Below, in pieces: positions 39,616 to 48,228 of a stretch of DNA of 64,000 nucleotides; the first letter of the stretch is position 1; the number at the start of each line of letters is the position of its first letter. The translations under genes and the position numbers were made by a program. The stretch comes from Clostridia bacterium. Its GTDB lineage: Bacteria; Bacillota; Clostridia; Oscillospirales; Acutalibacteraceae. Location of the stretch: the NCBI GenBank assembly GCA_017521425.1, contig JAFXCQ010000023.1, positions 81,378 to 145,377 of the forward strand. Direction: 5' to 3'. Below the pieces are notes generated by a model. It was not told where the DNA came from. It did no database searches and was given only the letters and a program-made list of their open reading frames with translations.

Positions 39616-41673
39616 TCAGTCTGTCCAGATAGTGAAATAATCATCAACCTCAGGAACTTCAATTGGGTCTTGCTTCATATTACCAAAGTATTTAAAATCA
39701 TCTTTAACATAGGTTGGGTTATCTCTTCCGCCAAATGAACCCTGCATATAGTTCGCAAAAATTGCAGTTTTGGTATTTGACCAGATTTGCCACCACTCAC
39801 CATCTTCATATTTTTCCATATTAGGAATATATTCTGTTTCAAGGTAATAGCCTGTGAGTGAAACACCTACACGTTCATTATTTACCATAACATCTGCATT
39901 AAACTGGTAAACGTCACCCGCATTTGCTATTTTAATTTTGGTAAAGTCAGAGTCACGTTCATAAACTGTTTCTGACAAGAAGCCTGCCCATGAAGATGCT
40001 GAACCATCTTCACCATAAGGAATAATCCATAAATAGCAGTCCTCCTGAAAGTAAACCATACCAGCTTTAACTACCTTTTTTCTGTCTTCGTTGTAGTAGT
40101 TATATGGTGTATCCTCCGGTGCCATTAAAACAATTGAGCTCATTCTTCTTGCATCTGAATTATTTGTAGGCACATAGAAAGACATCATTGTGTCTATACT
40201 TCTGTTGAACTGAATTGTCGGTGCCTGAAAAAGCATAACCTTGTAAAGTGAACCATTCTTTTTTGTAATATTGTCACCAAGTCTGTTAGCACGACAAGGA
40301 TTAACAAGCAAGTTTACAGGCATATCTACCTGGATTGCATTTGTGGAGGTAAACGCAACGAAGTTATTCATCTGCGAAACCTCTTTTGAAGATTCGTAGT
40401 TCATACCATCGATTATTTCATAAGATGGGTCATTGTTTGGTGTAGTATTAAGACCCGGTTGAATACCAAGAACAAATTCTGAGTTGTTCACACCCGTAGA
40501 AGCCTTGTCGTAAACAATATTACCGTTTGCATCTAATATATTATTACCATTAACGTCCTTCAAAGGTGTATTTTTATCAGTAAGCTTTGCCGGTTGAATA
40601 AGCATATTACCAACAGCAGAGTAAACCAAAAGGGTCTGCTTTACATAACTGGTATCTACTGCCTGGTCATACTCAATCGGTATTCTCGCGCTTGCTTTTT
40701 TCGGGTCAACGAACACCTGATTACCGCCGGTTCCTCCAATATTTTCTATACCGAGTGTTAACCAGTCCTCTTCACCCGGGTAAGTCTGTAACACAAGCAC
40801 ACAGCTTCTTCTTATTGTTATATTTTTTACAGTTGCTGTAGATGTAAAGTTTACGTTCTTATTTTCTTTTTTTGAAACTGAATAATCTACAGCAATATTA
40901 TTTTTCAGGTTTGTTTCAAGCTGATTAAGCAACCGCTCATATTCTGCTTCATCAACCTCTTCAACCTTCTGGGTTGAATTAATGGTTTTATAATAATGAA
41001 CACTGTCGTCATAGGTGATTTCGCAATAACCACTACCGACTAAAGTGTAAGCAGAATCACCTGAATATGTTGTATATTCATCAGTACCCTGAGTTGCGTA
41101 CACAAGCTCCTCAATTGTGCGATTGTCGTAAGTTCTTAACTCATAACCCGGGTCTTCGCCCTTGGTTGTCATATCTTCATAAGCTATTAACAGCTCGTCA
41201 TAGGTTTTCTTTGAAATTTTATTTTCAATTTCAACACCATTTCTTGTAATAACCTTTGCATATTCTGTACCGGTTTTAGTAGTTGAGTACATATAAACTG
41301 TATCGGTGAGAATTTTATCCTTTTCACCACTTTTTAATTTATTATATTCAGCAATAAGCTTGTCATAATGTGCTTTTTCTTCCGCAGTAAGTCCAGTATA
41401 TAACTCAGTTAATTTTTTACCACTTATTTCGTCAACTGCATTAGGGTCAATTTTTGTGTATTCTTCACTATCAAATTTTTTGAAAGCCGCAACTGACATT
41501 TCGCAAATAGTTCTTGCTAAATATGAAGAACGCTGACGGTCTGTACCTGTAATTGCCACAGCAAGAGATGTATCTGTTAAATTGAACATTACAGGAATGA
41601 ACAATGAAGTAATAAGCATAATAGTCAAAACTGCAACAAGAGCAATACCGTTACGCTTTTTAAGTATTTTCAT
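39616..41673 (-). CDS. GspK/PilX-like pilus assembly protein
   Basis: The 685-residue protein starts MKILKKRNG then IALVAVLTIMLITSLFIPVMF: a prepilin-type leader with no Glu at mature position 5, as in GspK and PilX, the minor pilins that cap or prime assembly. The next stretch DTSLAVAITGTDRQRSSYLARTICEMSVAA is typical for PilX-like proteins. The remaining 600 residues are exported, rich in Tyr, Asn and Thr, with long coiled/helical parts (KLIAEYNKLKSGEKDK) and beta regions. AAGGATGG precedes the ATG. It sits between pilB (with an intervening stem-loop) and the large pseudopilin gene. The late part has no named domain. Confidence 0.8.
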   Translation of the reverse strand: MKILKKRNGIALVAVLTIMLITSLFIPVMFNLTDTSLAVAITGTDRQRSSYLARTICEMSVAAFKKFDSEEYTKIDPNAVDEISGKKLTELYTGLTAEEKAHYDKLIAEYNKLKSGEKDKILTDTVYMYSTTKTGTEYAKVITRNGVEIENKISKKTYDELLIAYEDMTTKGEDPGYELRTYDNRTIEELVYATQGTDEYTTYSGDSAYTLVGSGYCEITYDDSVHYYKTINSTQKVEEVDEAEYERLLNQLETNLKNNIAVDYSVSKKENKNVNFTSTATVKNITIRRSCVLVLQTYPGEEDWLTLGIENIGGTGGNQVFVDPKKASARIPIEYDQAVDTSYVKQTLLVYSAVGNMLIQPAKLTDKNTPLKDVNGNNILDANGNIVYDKASTGVNNSEFVLGIQPGLNTTPNNDPSYEIIDGMNYESSKEVSQMNNFVAFTSTNAIQVDMPVNLLVNPCRANRLGDNITKKNGSLYKVMLFQAPTIQFNRSIDTMMSFYVPTNNSDARRMSSIVLMAPEDTPYNYYNEDRKKVVKAGMVYFQEDCYLWIIPYGEDGSASSWAGFLSETVYERDSDFTKIKIANAGDVYQFNADVMVNNERVGVSLTGYYLETEYIPNMEKYEDGEWWQIWSNTKTAIFANYMQGSFGGRDNPTYVKDDFKYFGNMKQDPIEVPEVDDYFTIWTD

Positions 41674-41709
41674 TACAAACCATCCTTTCTAAATATAAGT
41701 CAAATTGGC

Positions 41710-41744
41710 AAAAATGGGGAACAAACATATTCAGTTCGTTCCCC
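41710..41744 (-). terminator. partial terminator between pilB and the large minor-pilin genes
   Basis: On the minus strand GGGGAACGAAC pairs with GTTTGTTCCCC (one G-U pair) around a 7-nt loop (41716-41744) and is followed by ATTTTT. It lies between the pilB stop and the next gene, so it may lower expression of the surface genes relative to the machine. Confidence 0.65.
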
Positions 41745-41813
41745 TCTTTTATAATAACATTTTTTTACATTATTATATTGCCCTATAAGCAATATAAATG
41801 AATAAAATATGAA

Positions 41814-43502
41814 TTATACAAGAACACGGAGAACTTCTTCAACAGATGTTGTACCATCAAGGATTTTGTCAACACCCTCCTGACGGAGTGTGTGCATACC
41901 TTGTTTTATAGCAAGCTCTTTGATTTCAGCAGAACTTGCACGTTTAATAATAAGTTCACGCATTTCATTAGTAACTTGTAAAAATTCAAACACACCCTGA
42001 CGACCTTTGTAGCCTGTATTGTTACAAGCAATACACCCCTTCGCCTTATGAATTTTAATTGTATCAGTTGGCTTTTTGCCTTCGTGTGGGAAGTCTGGCA
42101 TACTTTCTAAAAGTTCTTTATAAGTAATTTCAACCTCTTCTTTACAACGCGGACAAAGCACACGGATAAGACGTTGTGCTAAAACACCAACAAGTGAAGA
42201 TGCTGTAAGGAATGGCTCAACACCCATTTCATCAAGACGGGTAACCGCACCAGGAGCATCGTTTGTATGCAATGTGGAGAAAACCATGTGACCTGTAAGA
42301 GCTGATTCAACGGCGATTTTTGCAGTTTCACCGTCACGGATTTCACCGACCATCACTATATCAGGGTCGGCACGGAGTACAGAACGAAGAGCCGCTGCGA
42401 ATGTCATACCCGCTCTTGCATTCATCTGTACCTGACAAAGACCAGCCATACGTCTTTCAACAGGGTCTTCAAGTGTAATAACGTGTTTTGAAATATCACT
42501 AACTTCTGCAAGTGTAGCATACAAAGTTGTAGATTTACCACTACCAGTAGGACCTGTAACAAGCAAGAATCCATAAGGCAAGTGAATTGTATTCAAAAAC
42601 TTTGCTTCCTGGTCTTTTGAGAAGTTAATATCTTTAAGTTGAACAGATTTTGAACCGCGCTCAAGAAGACGCATAACGATTTTTTCACCGTAAACTGATG
42701 GTAACACAGCAATACGGATATCGAATGTTCTTTCGTCAACCTTAACAGTTGTACGACCGTCCTGTGGAATTCTTCTTTCGGCAATATCCATACCACCGAT
42801 AACCTTAACACGCGAAGCAACTGATGCGTGAAGTTTTATAGGTTGAGTCATAACCTCGTGAAGAACACCATCTATACGAAGACGTACTCTCAAAGATTTT
42901 TCCATTGGCTCAAAGTGAATATCAGATGCACCTGAACGAACTGCGTTTGTAATAACCTGATTAACAAGCTGAACCGCAGGTTTTTCATCTAAATCACTAT
43001 CAAGTGTTTCGAGTGCTTCGTCTGGAGTTTCATCTTCTTCAAACTCATCAACATTGATGTTATTAAGAATAGAGTCAATCGCTGCATCAAGCTCTGTATC
43101 TGTAACAATAACAGGCACAACTTCCATACCAGCAAGAACTGACAAGTTATCTCTTGTAACAACATCGTTAGGGTTTTTCATCGCAACAAAGAGCTTTCCA
43201 TCTTCTTCGTAGAGAGGCAAAACACCCTTTTTAACACTATATTCAATTGGAATTAAGTTTGCTATTGCAAAGTTAACACCAATCTCTTCGATTGAAACAT
43301 ATTTACAACCTGTTTTCTGCTCTATTGCTCGAGAAATATCTGCCTCTGTACAATAACCCAAATCAACAAGAATCTGACCTAAAAGCCCTTTTTCCTGTGA
43401 TTGTAATTCAAGAGCATGAAAAAGTTGTTCTTCTGTGATTATATTCCCTTTTATCAAGAAGTAGCCTATGCTACCAGGGATTACTACATTATTTTCAGCC
43501 AA
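41814..43502 (-). CDS. pilB: type IV pilus assembly ATPase PilB (GspE family)
   Basis: The 562-residue ATPase has an N-terminal MshEN-type domain (GQILVDLGYCTEADISRAIEQKTG), the N2 domain with the arginine region SGASDIHFEPMEKSLRVRLRIDG, Walker A GPTGSGKSTTLYATL, the Asp box ITLEDPVE, Walker B ADPDIVMVGEIRD, His box STLHTNDAPGAVTRL and the four-Cys zinc module CPRC...CIACNNTGYKGRQG. It powers pilus extension at the inner membrane. The start is TTG at 43502, eight bases after AAAGGAG within the frame; the longer opening from 43544 has no ribosome site. The MshEN domain often binds c-di-GMP or ATP; the key residues were not checked against a structure. Confidence 0.93.
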   Translation of the reverse strand: MAENNVVIPGSIGYFLIKGNIITEEQLFHALELQSQEKGLLGQILVDLGYCTEADISRAIEQKTGCKYVSIEEIGVNFAIANLIPIEYSVKKGVLPLYEEDGKLFVAMKNPNDVVTRDNLSVLAGMEVVPVIVTDTELDAAIDSILNNINVDEFEEDETPDEALETLDSDLDEKPAVQLVNQVITNAVRSGASDIHFEPMEKSLRVRLRIDGVLHEVMTQPIKLHASVASRVKVIGGMDIAERRIPQDGRTTVKVDERTFDIRIAVLPSVYGEKIVMRLLERGSKSVQLKDINFSKDQEAKFLNTIHLPYGFLLVTGPTGSGKSTTLYATLAEVSDISKHVITLEDPVERRMAGLCQVQMNARAGMTFAAALRSVLRADPDIVMVGEIRDGETAKIAVESALTGHMVFSTLHTNDAPGAVTRLDEMGVEPFLTASSLVGVLAQRLIRVLCPRCKEEVEITYKELLESMPDFPHEGKKPTDTIKIHKAKGCIACNNTGYKGRQGVFEFLQVTNEMRELIIKRASSAEIKELAIKQGMHTLRQEGVDKILDGTTSVEEVLRVLV

Positions 43503-43580
43503 AACTATTTTCTCCTTTGCCAAGTGAAATAAACTTCCACTCAAAAGACTTTTAACTTTCCGATTAAAAGAGCTTTTCGG

Positions 43581-44159
43581 TTATTGCACTGGTTGTACAA
43601 TACCTGTTGCACCATCCTGAGATAAATGTACAATTGTCATTTTTGCAGTATAAAGTGAATTATCATCTGCAGAAAGTGAAACTGCATCTATTCTGTGAAT
43701 CTGGCGTAATGTTGATAGATATTGCATAAATAAAACTATATTTGTAAATGAACCCTCAACAGACAAGTTCAAAACAGTTTCTTTTGTATCTGAAGATTCT
43801 TCAACCGGAGTCTGGAACTCAACAATTGTAAGACCGAAGTTTTCGCATAACTTATCAACATTTTCTGAAAGAATATAAACATCGCCCAAGCTATCAGGAA
43901 GAACTTCTTTATAAACACTGAGCTGTTCTTCAGCCTTCTGGCTCTGTGCTCTTAACTCTTCAAGAGTTGCAATTTCCTGAAGATGAGACTGATAAGATTC
44001 ACGGGTAGCTACAAGGTCCGCTTTAGTATTAAAGATTGTAAAAATACCGAATCCTATACCGCCCACAACAAGAAGAATTACAAGTACATAACAAGTCAAT
44101 ATAAAGTAAGGCGACTCTTTTAATTCGCTGAATGAAATTTCATTTAAGTTCTTATTCAA
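43581..44159 (-). CDS. PilO-like pilus alignment protein
   Basis: The 192-residue protein has one N-terminal membrane helix (FILTCYVLVILLVVGGIGFGIF, about 18-39), a coiled coil (about 45-90) and a ferredoxin-like domain with LTIVEFQTPVEESS and VLNLSVEGSFTNIVLFMQYLSTLRQIHRIDAV, the PilO pattern. It forms the inner-membrane alignment subcomplex with PilN and PilM. It starts at TTG (44159) after GGAGGG, 15 bases after the pilN stop. The position after pilM and pilN agrees. Confidence 0.8.
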   Translation of the reverse strand: MNKNLNEISFSELKESPYFILTCYVLVILLVVGGIGFGIFTIFNTKADLVATRESYQSHLQEIATLEELRAQSQKAEEQLSVYKEVLPDSLGDVYILSENVDKLCENFGLTIVEFQTPVEESSDTKETVLNLSVEGSFTNIVLFMQYLSTLRQIHRIDAVSLSADDNSLYTAKMTIVHLSQDGATGIVQPVQ

Positions 44160-44174
44160 TGTGCGTCGCCCTCC

Positions 44175-44792
44175 TTACTGTGCTGCAGTAGTTGCTTCTG
44201 TTGTTGCCACAGCAGTAGTTGCTTCTACAACAGGTGTACCACCACTTACTGCAATACTTATTGTAAATGTTGCTACCGAGCCTTCACCAGCACCAACATT
44301 TGTCTGATAACCAACACAACTTACAGAAGTAACACCCTCAATTTTTCTGAGTGATTCTTCGTAAGCTAAATACTCTGAACGAGAATTACAAGAACCTGTT
44401 ATTGTACATAAACGGTCTGTTTTCCAATTGATACAATCAATCTTTTCTACACTGACACCAGGATGGTCAATTTTGCTCCAATCGTAGATAAAATTGTAAA
44501 GAGCAGGTTCTTTTACCTGAATTTTATCAAACAGGTTTATTCTTTCCTGTAAAGCTGCGTGAATATCTCTGTAAGATGAGAGTTTTTCAATTTCTGTTAT
44601 ACATTGTTGGTCAAGCTTTTTAACTTCTTTAAGTTGACTGTTAGCATAAAGACCAACAATTACTACAACTACTGCAAATGCTACAAGCACTGCTAAAACT
44701 GAAAGTGATACAGCTCTGATTTTAGCAATCGTATTTCTCGCATTGATTTGTTTTTTTCTGCTTTCAGGAAGCAAACTAACTCTATATTTCAC
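44175..44792 (-). CDS. PilN-like pilus assembly protein
   Basis: The 205-residue protein begins VKYRVSLLPESRKKQINARN, a cytoplasmic N-terminus like the PilN motif that docks into PilM, then one membrane helix (AVSLSVLAVLVAFAVVVVIVGLY), a coiled coil and a ferredoxin-like domain with LCTITGSCNSRSEYLAYEESLRKIEGVTSVSCVGYQ. A Thr/Ala-rich tail follows. The start is GTG at 44792, six bases after GGAGGG and two bases after the pilM stop; the longer opening at 44831 lies inside pilM. Confidence 0.85.
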   Translation of the reverse strand: MKYRVSLLPESRKKQINARNTIAKIRAVSLSVLAVLVAFAVVVVIVGLYANSQLKEVKKLDQQCITEIEKLSSYRDIHAALQERINLFDKIQVKEPALYNFIYDWSKIDHPGVSVEKIDCINWKTDRLCTITGSCNSRSEYLAYEESLRKIEGVTSVSCVGYQTNVGAGEGSVATFTISIAVSGGTPVVEATTAVATTEATTAAQ

Positions 44793-44794
44793 GT

Positions 44795-45766
44795 TTAACC
44801 CTCCAATGCGACTTTTGCAAGACTGATACAACCCGTAAAACCTGTTGGGTTAAAGTCATTTGTCATATAATTATTGTAAAGGTTCGGTAAAGTAACCGGA
44901 ACATAAGATTTCTCGCTAAGTGTTTCAAGAAGCTTACTCTGAGCCTCTGATGAAGCAGAAAATATGATTTTATTTATCTGGTAACCATACTGCATCTGGA
45001 AATAACTGATTGACGATGAAAGCTCCTGATACATAAAATCTGTAACAGTCATAATTTCTTCTTCGGTTAATTCTCCAGCATTTTCAAATACTTTTCTTAC
45101 ATCTAACGCTGCACGGTCAGGAATACCGATTGAACGAACCATTTTTATATCATCTTCAACAATAACAACGAAGTTAAGAACATCGTCTGTCAAATTAAGG
45201 AAACCGTATATTTCATCCGGAACAGCTTCTTCTATTGTTGCACGAATCCAAGCTAAGAATGAACTGTCTATATCCATAACATCAAAAGGTGAATCATTAA
45301 AGCAACCAACAAGATTTTCAAGCATCTGTGTTCTTGCACCAATTAAAAGAACATTTATAATTGGTTGGTCATCATCATCAACTGTCTCGTTGATAACAAC
45401 AAAATCAAGACCTAATTCTGCAACAGGAACAGGAATAAAGTCGCCTGCCTGCATTGTAATAACATTTCTTAATTTGTCGTCAGGAACTTTCGGGAATGTA
45501 GCATAACGCAAAATGACATTTTCGTTATTTACACCAACTACAACAGGTGCATCCTGTGTAAAGTTACCTGATTTAAAAAGCTCGTTTAATACTGTTGTGA
45601 ATGCTTCCGTATCAGCAATCATGCCCTCATTCATAACACCTGCGGGAATTATCTCTTTACCAAAAGCAGTTGCTTCTAAAGTACCATCTGGTTTTCTGAG
45701 TAACTCTACCGCTTTAATCTCGTGAGAATTATATTCAATTCCGATTGCGCTGTTTACTTTTGTCAT
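44795..45766 (-). CDS. pilM: PilM-like actin-fold pilus assembly protein
   Basis: The 323-residue protein has the PilM/FtsA-like fold: N-terminal SAIGIEYNSHEIKAVELLRK phosphate loop, DAPVVVGVNNENVILRYATFPKVP, DKLRNVITMQAGDFIPVPVAELGLDFVVI and a late IGIPDRAALDVRK...EELSSSISYFQMQYG. It binds nucleotide in the cytoplasm and recruits PilN and PilO. It is encoded between pilC and pilN, though pilC-T-Q are located before it rather than after as in Proteobacteria. TAGGGAG precedes the ATG. Confidence 0.88.
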   Translation of the reverse strand: MTKVNSAIGIEYNSHEIKAVELLRKPDGTLEATAFGKEIIPAGVMNEGMIADTEAFTTVLNELFKSGNFTQDAPVVVGVNNENVILRYATFPKVPDDKLRNVITMQAGDFIPVPVAELGLDFVVINETVDDDDQPIINVLLIGARTQMLENLVGCFNDSPFDVMDIDSSFLAWIRATIEEAVPDEIYGFLNLTDDVLNFVVIVEDDIKMVRSIGIPDRAALDVRKVFENAGELTEEEIMTVTDFMYQELSSSISYFQMQYGYQINKIIFSASSEAQSKLLETLSEKSYVPVTLPNLYNNYMTNDFNPTGFTGCISLAKVALEG

Positions 45767-45800
45767 TTGTCTAACTCCCTATGAATTTTTTTGCGAATTA

Positions 45801-46997
45801 TTATGCAGGTGTCGCAGTCGCTGCCTGGAAAACAGGAAGATAAAGTGCAATAAGAAGGAAACCTACAACAAGACCAAGTAACAACATCATCAAAGGTTCA
45901 AGTGTTGTACCTAAGTTTTTAGAAAGTGCAGTAACATCTTCTTCGTAGAATTCTGCAACCTTATCAAGCATTGTAGGCAATGTACCTGCCTCTTCACCAA
46001 TTGCTATCATACTGACAAGCATTGGCGGGAATAGTCCGGATTCATCCAGCGATTCGTGGATTGTTCGACCATTTTCAATTTGTTCAATAGCATTGACGAC
46101 TGCGTTTGCAACAAGCTTTGAGCCTGAAGTAGGCCCTGCAGTATCAAGTGCTTTAACTGCTGTAACACCGCCTGCAAGAAGTGTTGCGAAAATACGGCAG
46201 AAACGAGCAAGAATTGTCTTTGTTAAAAGCTCACCTATAAGTGGGAATTTCATTTTATGATTTTCCCAGAAACTCTGTACTGGTGGAGATTTTATAACTG
46301 CTCTACCAATAAATATAATTGCTACAACAGCTACAATATAAATATACCAATATGCTCTGAGCGAGTCAGAGAGATTGTAAATAAACTGAGTAACCGGGTT
46401 AATTTCTTCTGCAGTAGCAGTCATTTCTTTAAAGGTAGGCACCATAAAGATAATCATAACAATACAGATAACAATTGCCATACCACCAACCATTTTCGGA
46501 TAAGATGTAGCAGATTTGATAGCATCCTTAAGCTGCTTATCTTTATGTAACTGGTTTGACATAGCAAGCAAGGTTTTGTCGAGCATACCACCGATTTCAC
46601 CTGCTGCAACCATTGAACAATACAAATCTGAAAAAACCGGCCTCTGATTTGCAAACGCATCTGAAAGTGCAGCACCACCCTCAACCTCTTCTGCGATTGT
46701 TCTTACAGAGGTTGCTAATGTCTGGTGAGTTGTCTGCCCAGCGAGTGTTGAAAGTGCCTGAGTAACAGGAATACCCGCATCAAGCATAGCCGCTAACTGA
46801 CGGCTGAACATTGACATATCTGCAAGAGGAACCTTTTTACCCTTCTTTTTCTTTGCGCCTGTTCTTACTTGTTCAATTTTTGTAACTATAACGCCTGCTT
46901 CACGAAGTCTTTCAGTTGCTTCTGATTGGTTTTCAGCGTTAACCTTACCTGTTACAGGTTGACCTTGTTTATTTAAGGCTTCGTAAGTAAATTCCAA
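45801..46997 (-). CDS. pilC: type IV pilus inner-membrane platform protein PilC (GspF family)
   Basis: The 398-residue protein has the two repeated GspF domains: first MFSRQLAAMLDAGIPVTQALSTL with EVEGGAALSDAFA, second ILARFCRIFATLLAGGVTAVKALDTAG with QIENGRTIHESLDESGLFPPMLVSMIAIGEEAGTLPTMLDKVAEFYEEDV, and three membrane helices (about 170-193, 215-238, 365-388). It is the platform on which PilB and PilT act. An N-terminal ...YEALNKQGQPVTGKV domain is present. The start is TTG at 46997 after GGGAGGG. It is directly downstream of pilT. Confidence 0.93.
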   Translation of the reverse strand: MEFTYEALNKQGQPVTGKVNAENQSEATERLREAGVIVTKIEQVRTGAKKKKGKKVPLADMSMFSRQLAAMLDAGIPVTQALSTLAGQTTHQTLATSVRTIAEEVEGGAALSDAFANQRPVFSDLYCSMVAAGEIGGMLDKTLLAMSNQLHKDKQLKDAIKSATSYPKMVGGMAIVICIVMIIFMVPTFKEMTATAEEINPVTQFIYNLSDSLRAYWYIYIVAVVAIIFIGRAVIKSPPVQSFWENHKMKFPLIGELLTKTILARFCRIFATLLAGGVTAVKALDTAGPTSGSKLVANAVVNAIEQIENGRTIHESLDESGLFPPMLVSMIAIGEEAGTLPTMLDKVAEFYEEDVTALSKNLGTTLEPLMMLLLGLVVGFLLIALYLPVFQAATATPA

Positions 46998-47038
46998 GAG
47001 TGTCCCTCCCGATAAAAATTTTAATAATCTGAATTATA

Positions 47039-48130
47039 TCAATAAGCCTGCATCTGACGAAGAATATCTGCACGCTCTATGCAGTTTTCAAGAACACTTT
47101 CTCTTGAAATTCTTTGTTCTCTCATAAGCTTTAAAAGTGATTGGTCCATAGTCTGCATACCCTCTTTCTGAGCAGTCTGCATTGTACTATAAAGCTGATG
47201 GTCTTTACCTTCACGAATCATACTCTTGATAGCAGGAGTATCAATCATATACTCAATAGCAGCAACACGACCACCGCCTAAACGAGGTAAAAGCTGTTGC
47301 GAAATAACTGCTTTAAGTGTATTTGAAAGCTGATTACGAACCTGATTCTGTTGTGAAGATGGGAATGAGTCAATAATACGTGCAATTGTAAGAGGTGCTG
47401 TCTGTGTATGTAAGGTAGAAAGCACCAAGTGACCTGTTTCAGCCGCTGTAAGAGCGATAGCAATACTTTCAGGGTCACGCATCTCACCTATCATAATAAC
47501 GTCAGGGTCGTGACGAAGAACAGTTCTTAAAGCATTGTTAAAGCTTAAAGTATCACTGCCTAATTCACGCTGACGAACGATTGATTTTTTATGTGAGTGT
47601 AAGAATTCAATCGGGTCTTCAATAGTAACCATATTATACTCAAAATTAGTATTCATATAGTTGATCATAGCTGCAAGAGTAGTTGATTTACCACTACCTG
47701 TAGGACCTGTAACAAGAATAAGTCCTCTTGGTAATGTACAAAGTCTTCTTACGTCAGCCGGTAAACCTAATGTTTCAAGAGCAGGAATTTCAAATGGAAT
47801 TGCTCTGAAAACTGCTGCAAGAGTACCGCGCTGAACAATAATATTACCTCTGAAACGAGCACATCTTGGAACTGAATAAGAAATATCAAGTTCTAAGTTT
47901 GTAAGAAGGTCTTGTCTGTCACGAGGTGAAAGCACCTTCATAAGCATTGCTTCAACATCAGCAGGCATCATTCTTGGGAAATCCTGCTTAATGATATCGC
48001 CGTCGATTCTTATACAAGGCTCCATACCAACAACAAGGTGCAAGTCAGAACCTTTGTTTTCGACTGTTAATCTAAGCAAATCATCTAAAGTTACAGGATA
48101 ATTACTCTCCTGATTTAAAAATTCTAACAC
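47039..48130 (-). CDS. pilT: twitching motility/pilus retraction ATPase PilT
   Basis: The 363-residue ATPase has the PilT layout: VTLDDLLRLTVENKGSDLHLVVGMEPCIRI, a compact N2 domain, Walker A VTGPTGSGKSTTLAAM, ITIEDPIEFLH, Walker B HDPDVIMIGEMRD, the AETGHLVLSTLHT motif and AAIEYMIDTPAIKSMIREGK with the C-terminal retraction region. The zinc module of PilB is absent, which distinguishes PilT. It powers pilus retraction. The start is placed at GTG 48130, ten bases after GGAG; the longer opening at 48169 overlaps an intercistronic stem-loop. It comes after the secretin-like gene. Confidence 0.93.
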   Translation of the reverse strand: MLEFLNQESNYPVTLDDLLRLTVENKGSDLHLVVGMEPCIRIDGDIIKQDFPRMMPADVEAMLMKVLSPRDRQDLLTNLELDISYSVPRCARFRGNIIVQRGTLAAVFRAIPFEIPALETLGLPADVRRLCTLPRGLILVTGPTGSGKSTTLAAMINYMNTNFEYNMVTIEDPIEFLHSHKKSIVRQRELGSDTLSFNNALRTVLRHDPDVIMIGEMRDPESIAIALTAAETGHLVLSTLHTQTAPLTIARIIDSFPSSQQNQVRNQLSNTLKAVISQQLLPRLGGGRVAAIEYMIDTPAIKSMIREGKDHQLYSTMQTAQKEGMQTMDQSLLKLMREQRISRESVLENCIERADILRQMQAY

Positions 48131-48149
48131 TAAATTTTCACTCCATTTT

Positions 48150-48188
48150 ATAGAGAAGCAGACAACCAAATCCGTCTGCTTACTCTAT
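48150..48188 (-). other. intercistronic RNA hairpin before pilT
   Basis: ATAGAGAAGCAGAC (48150-48163) pairs with 48174-48188 with one internal mismatch/bulge. No U-tract follows. It precedes the pilT start and may be an mRNA processing or stability element rather than a terminator. Confidence 0.45.
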
Positions 48189-48228
48189 TAAAGATAATAA
48201 TCTAAAACCGCAAAATTATATCTTATAC

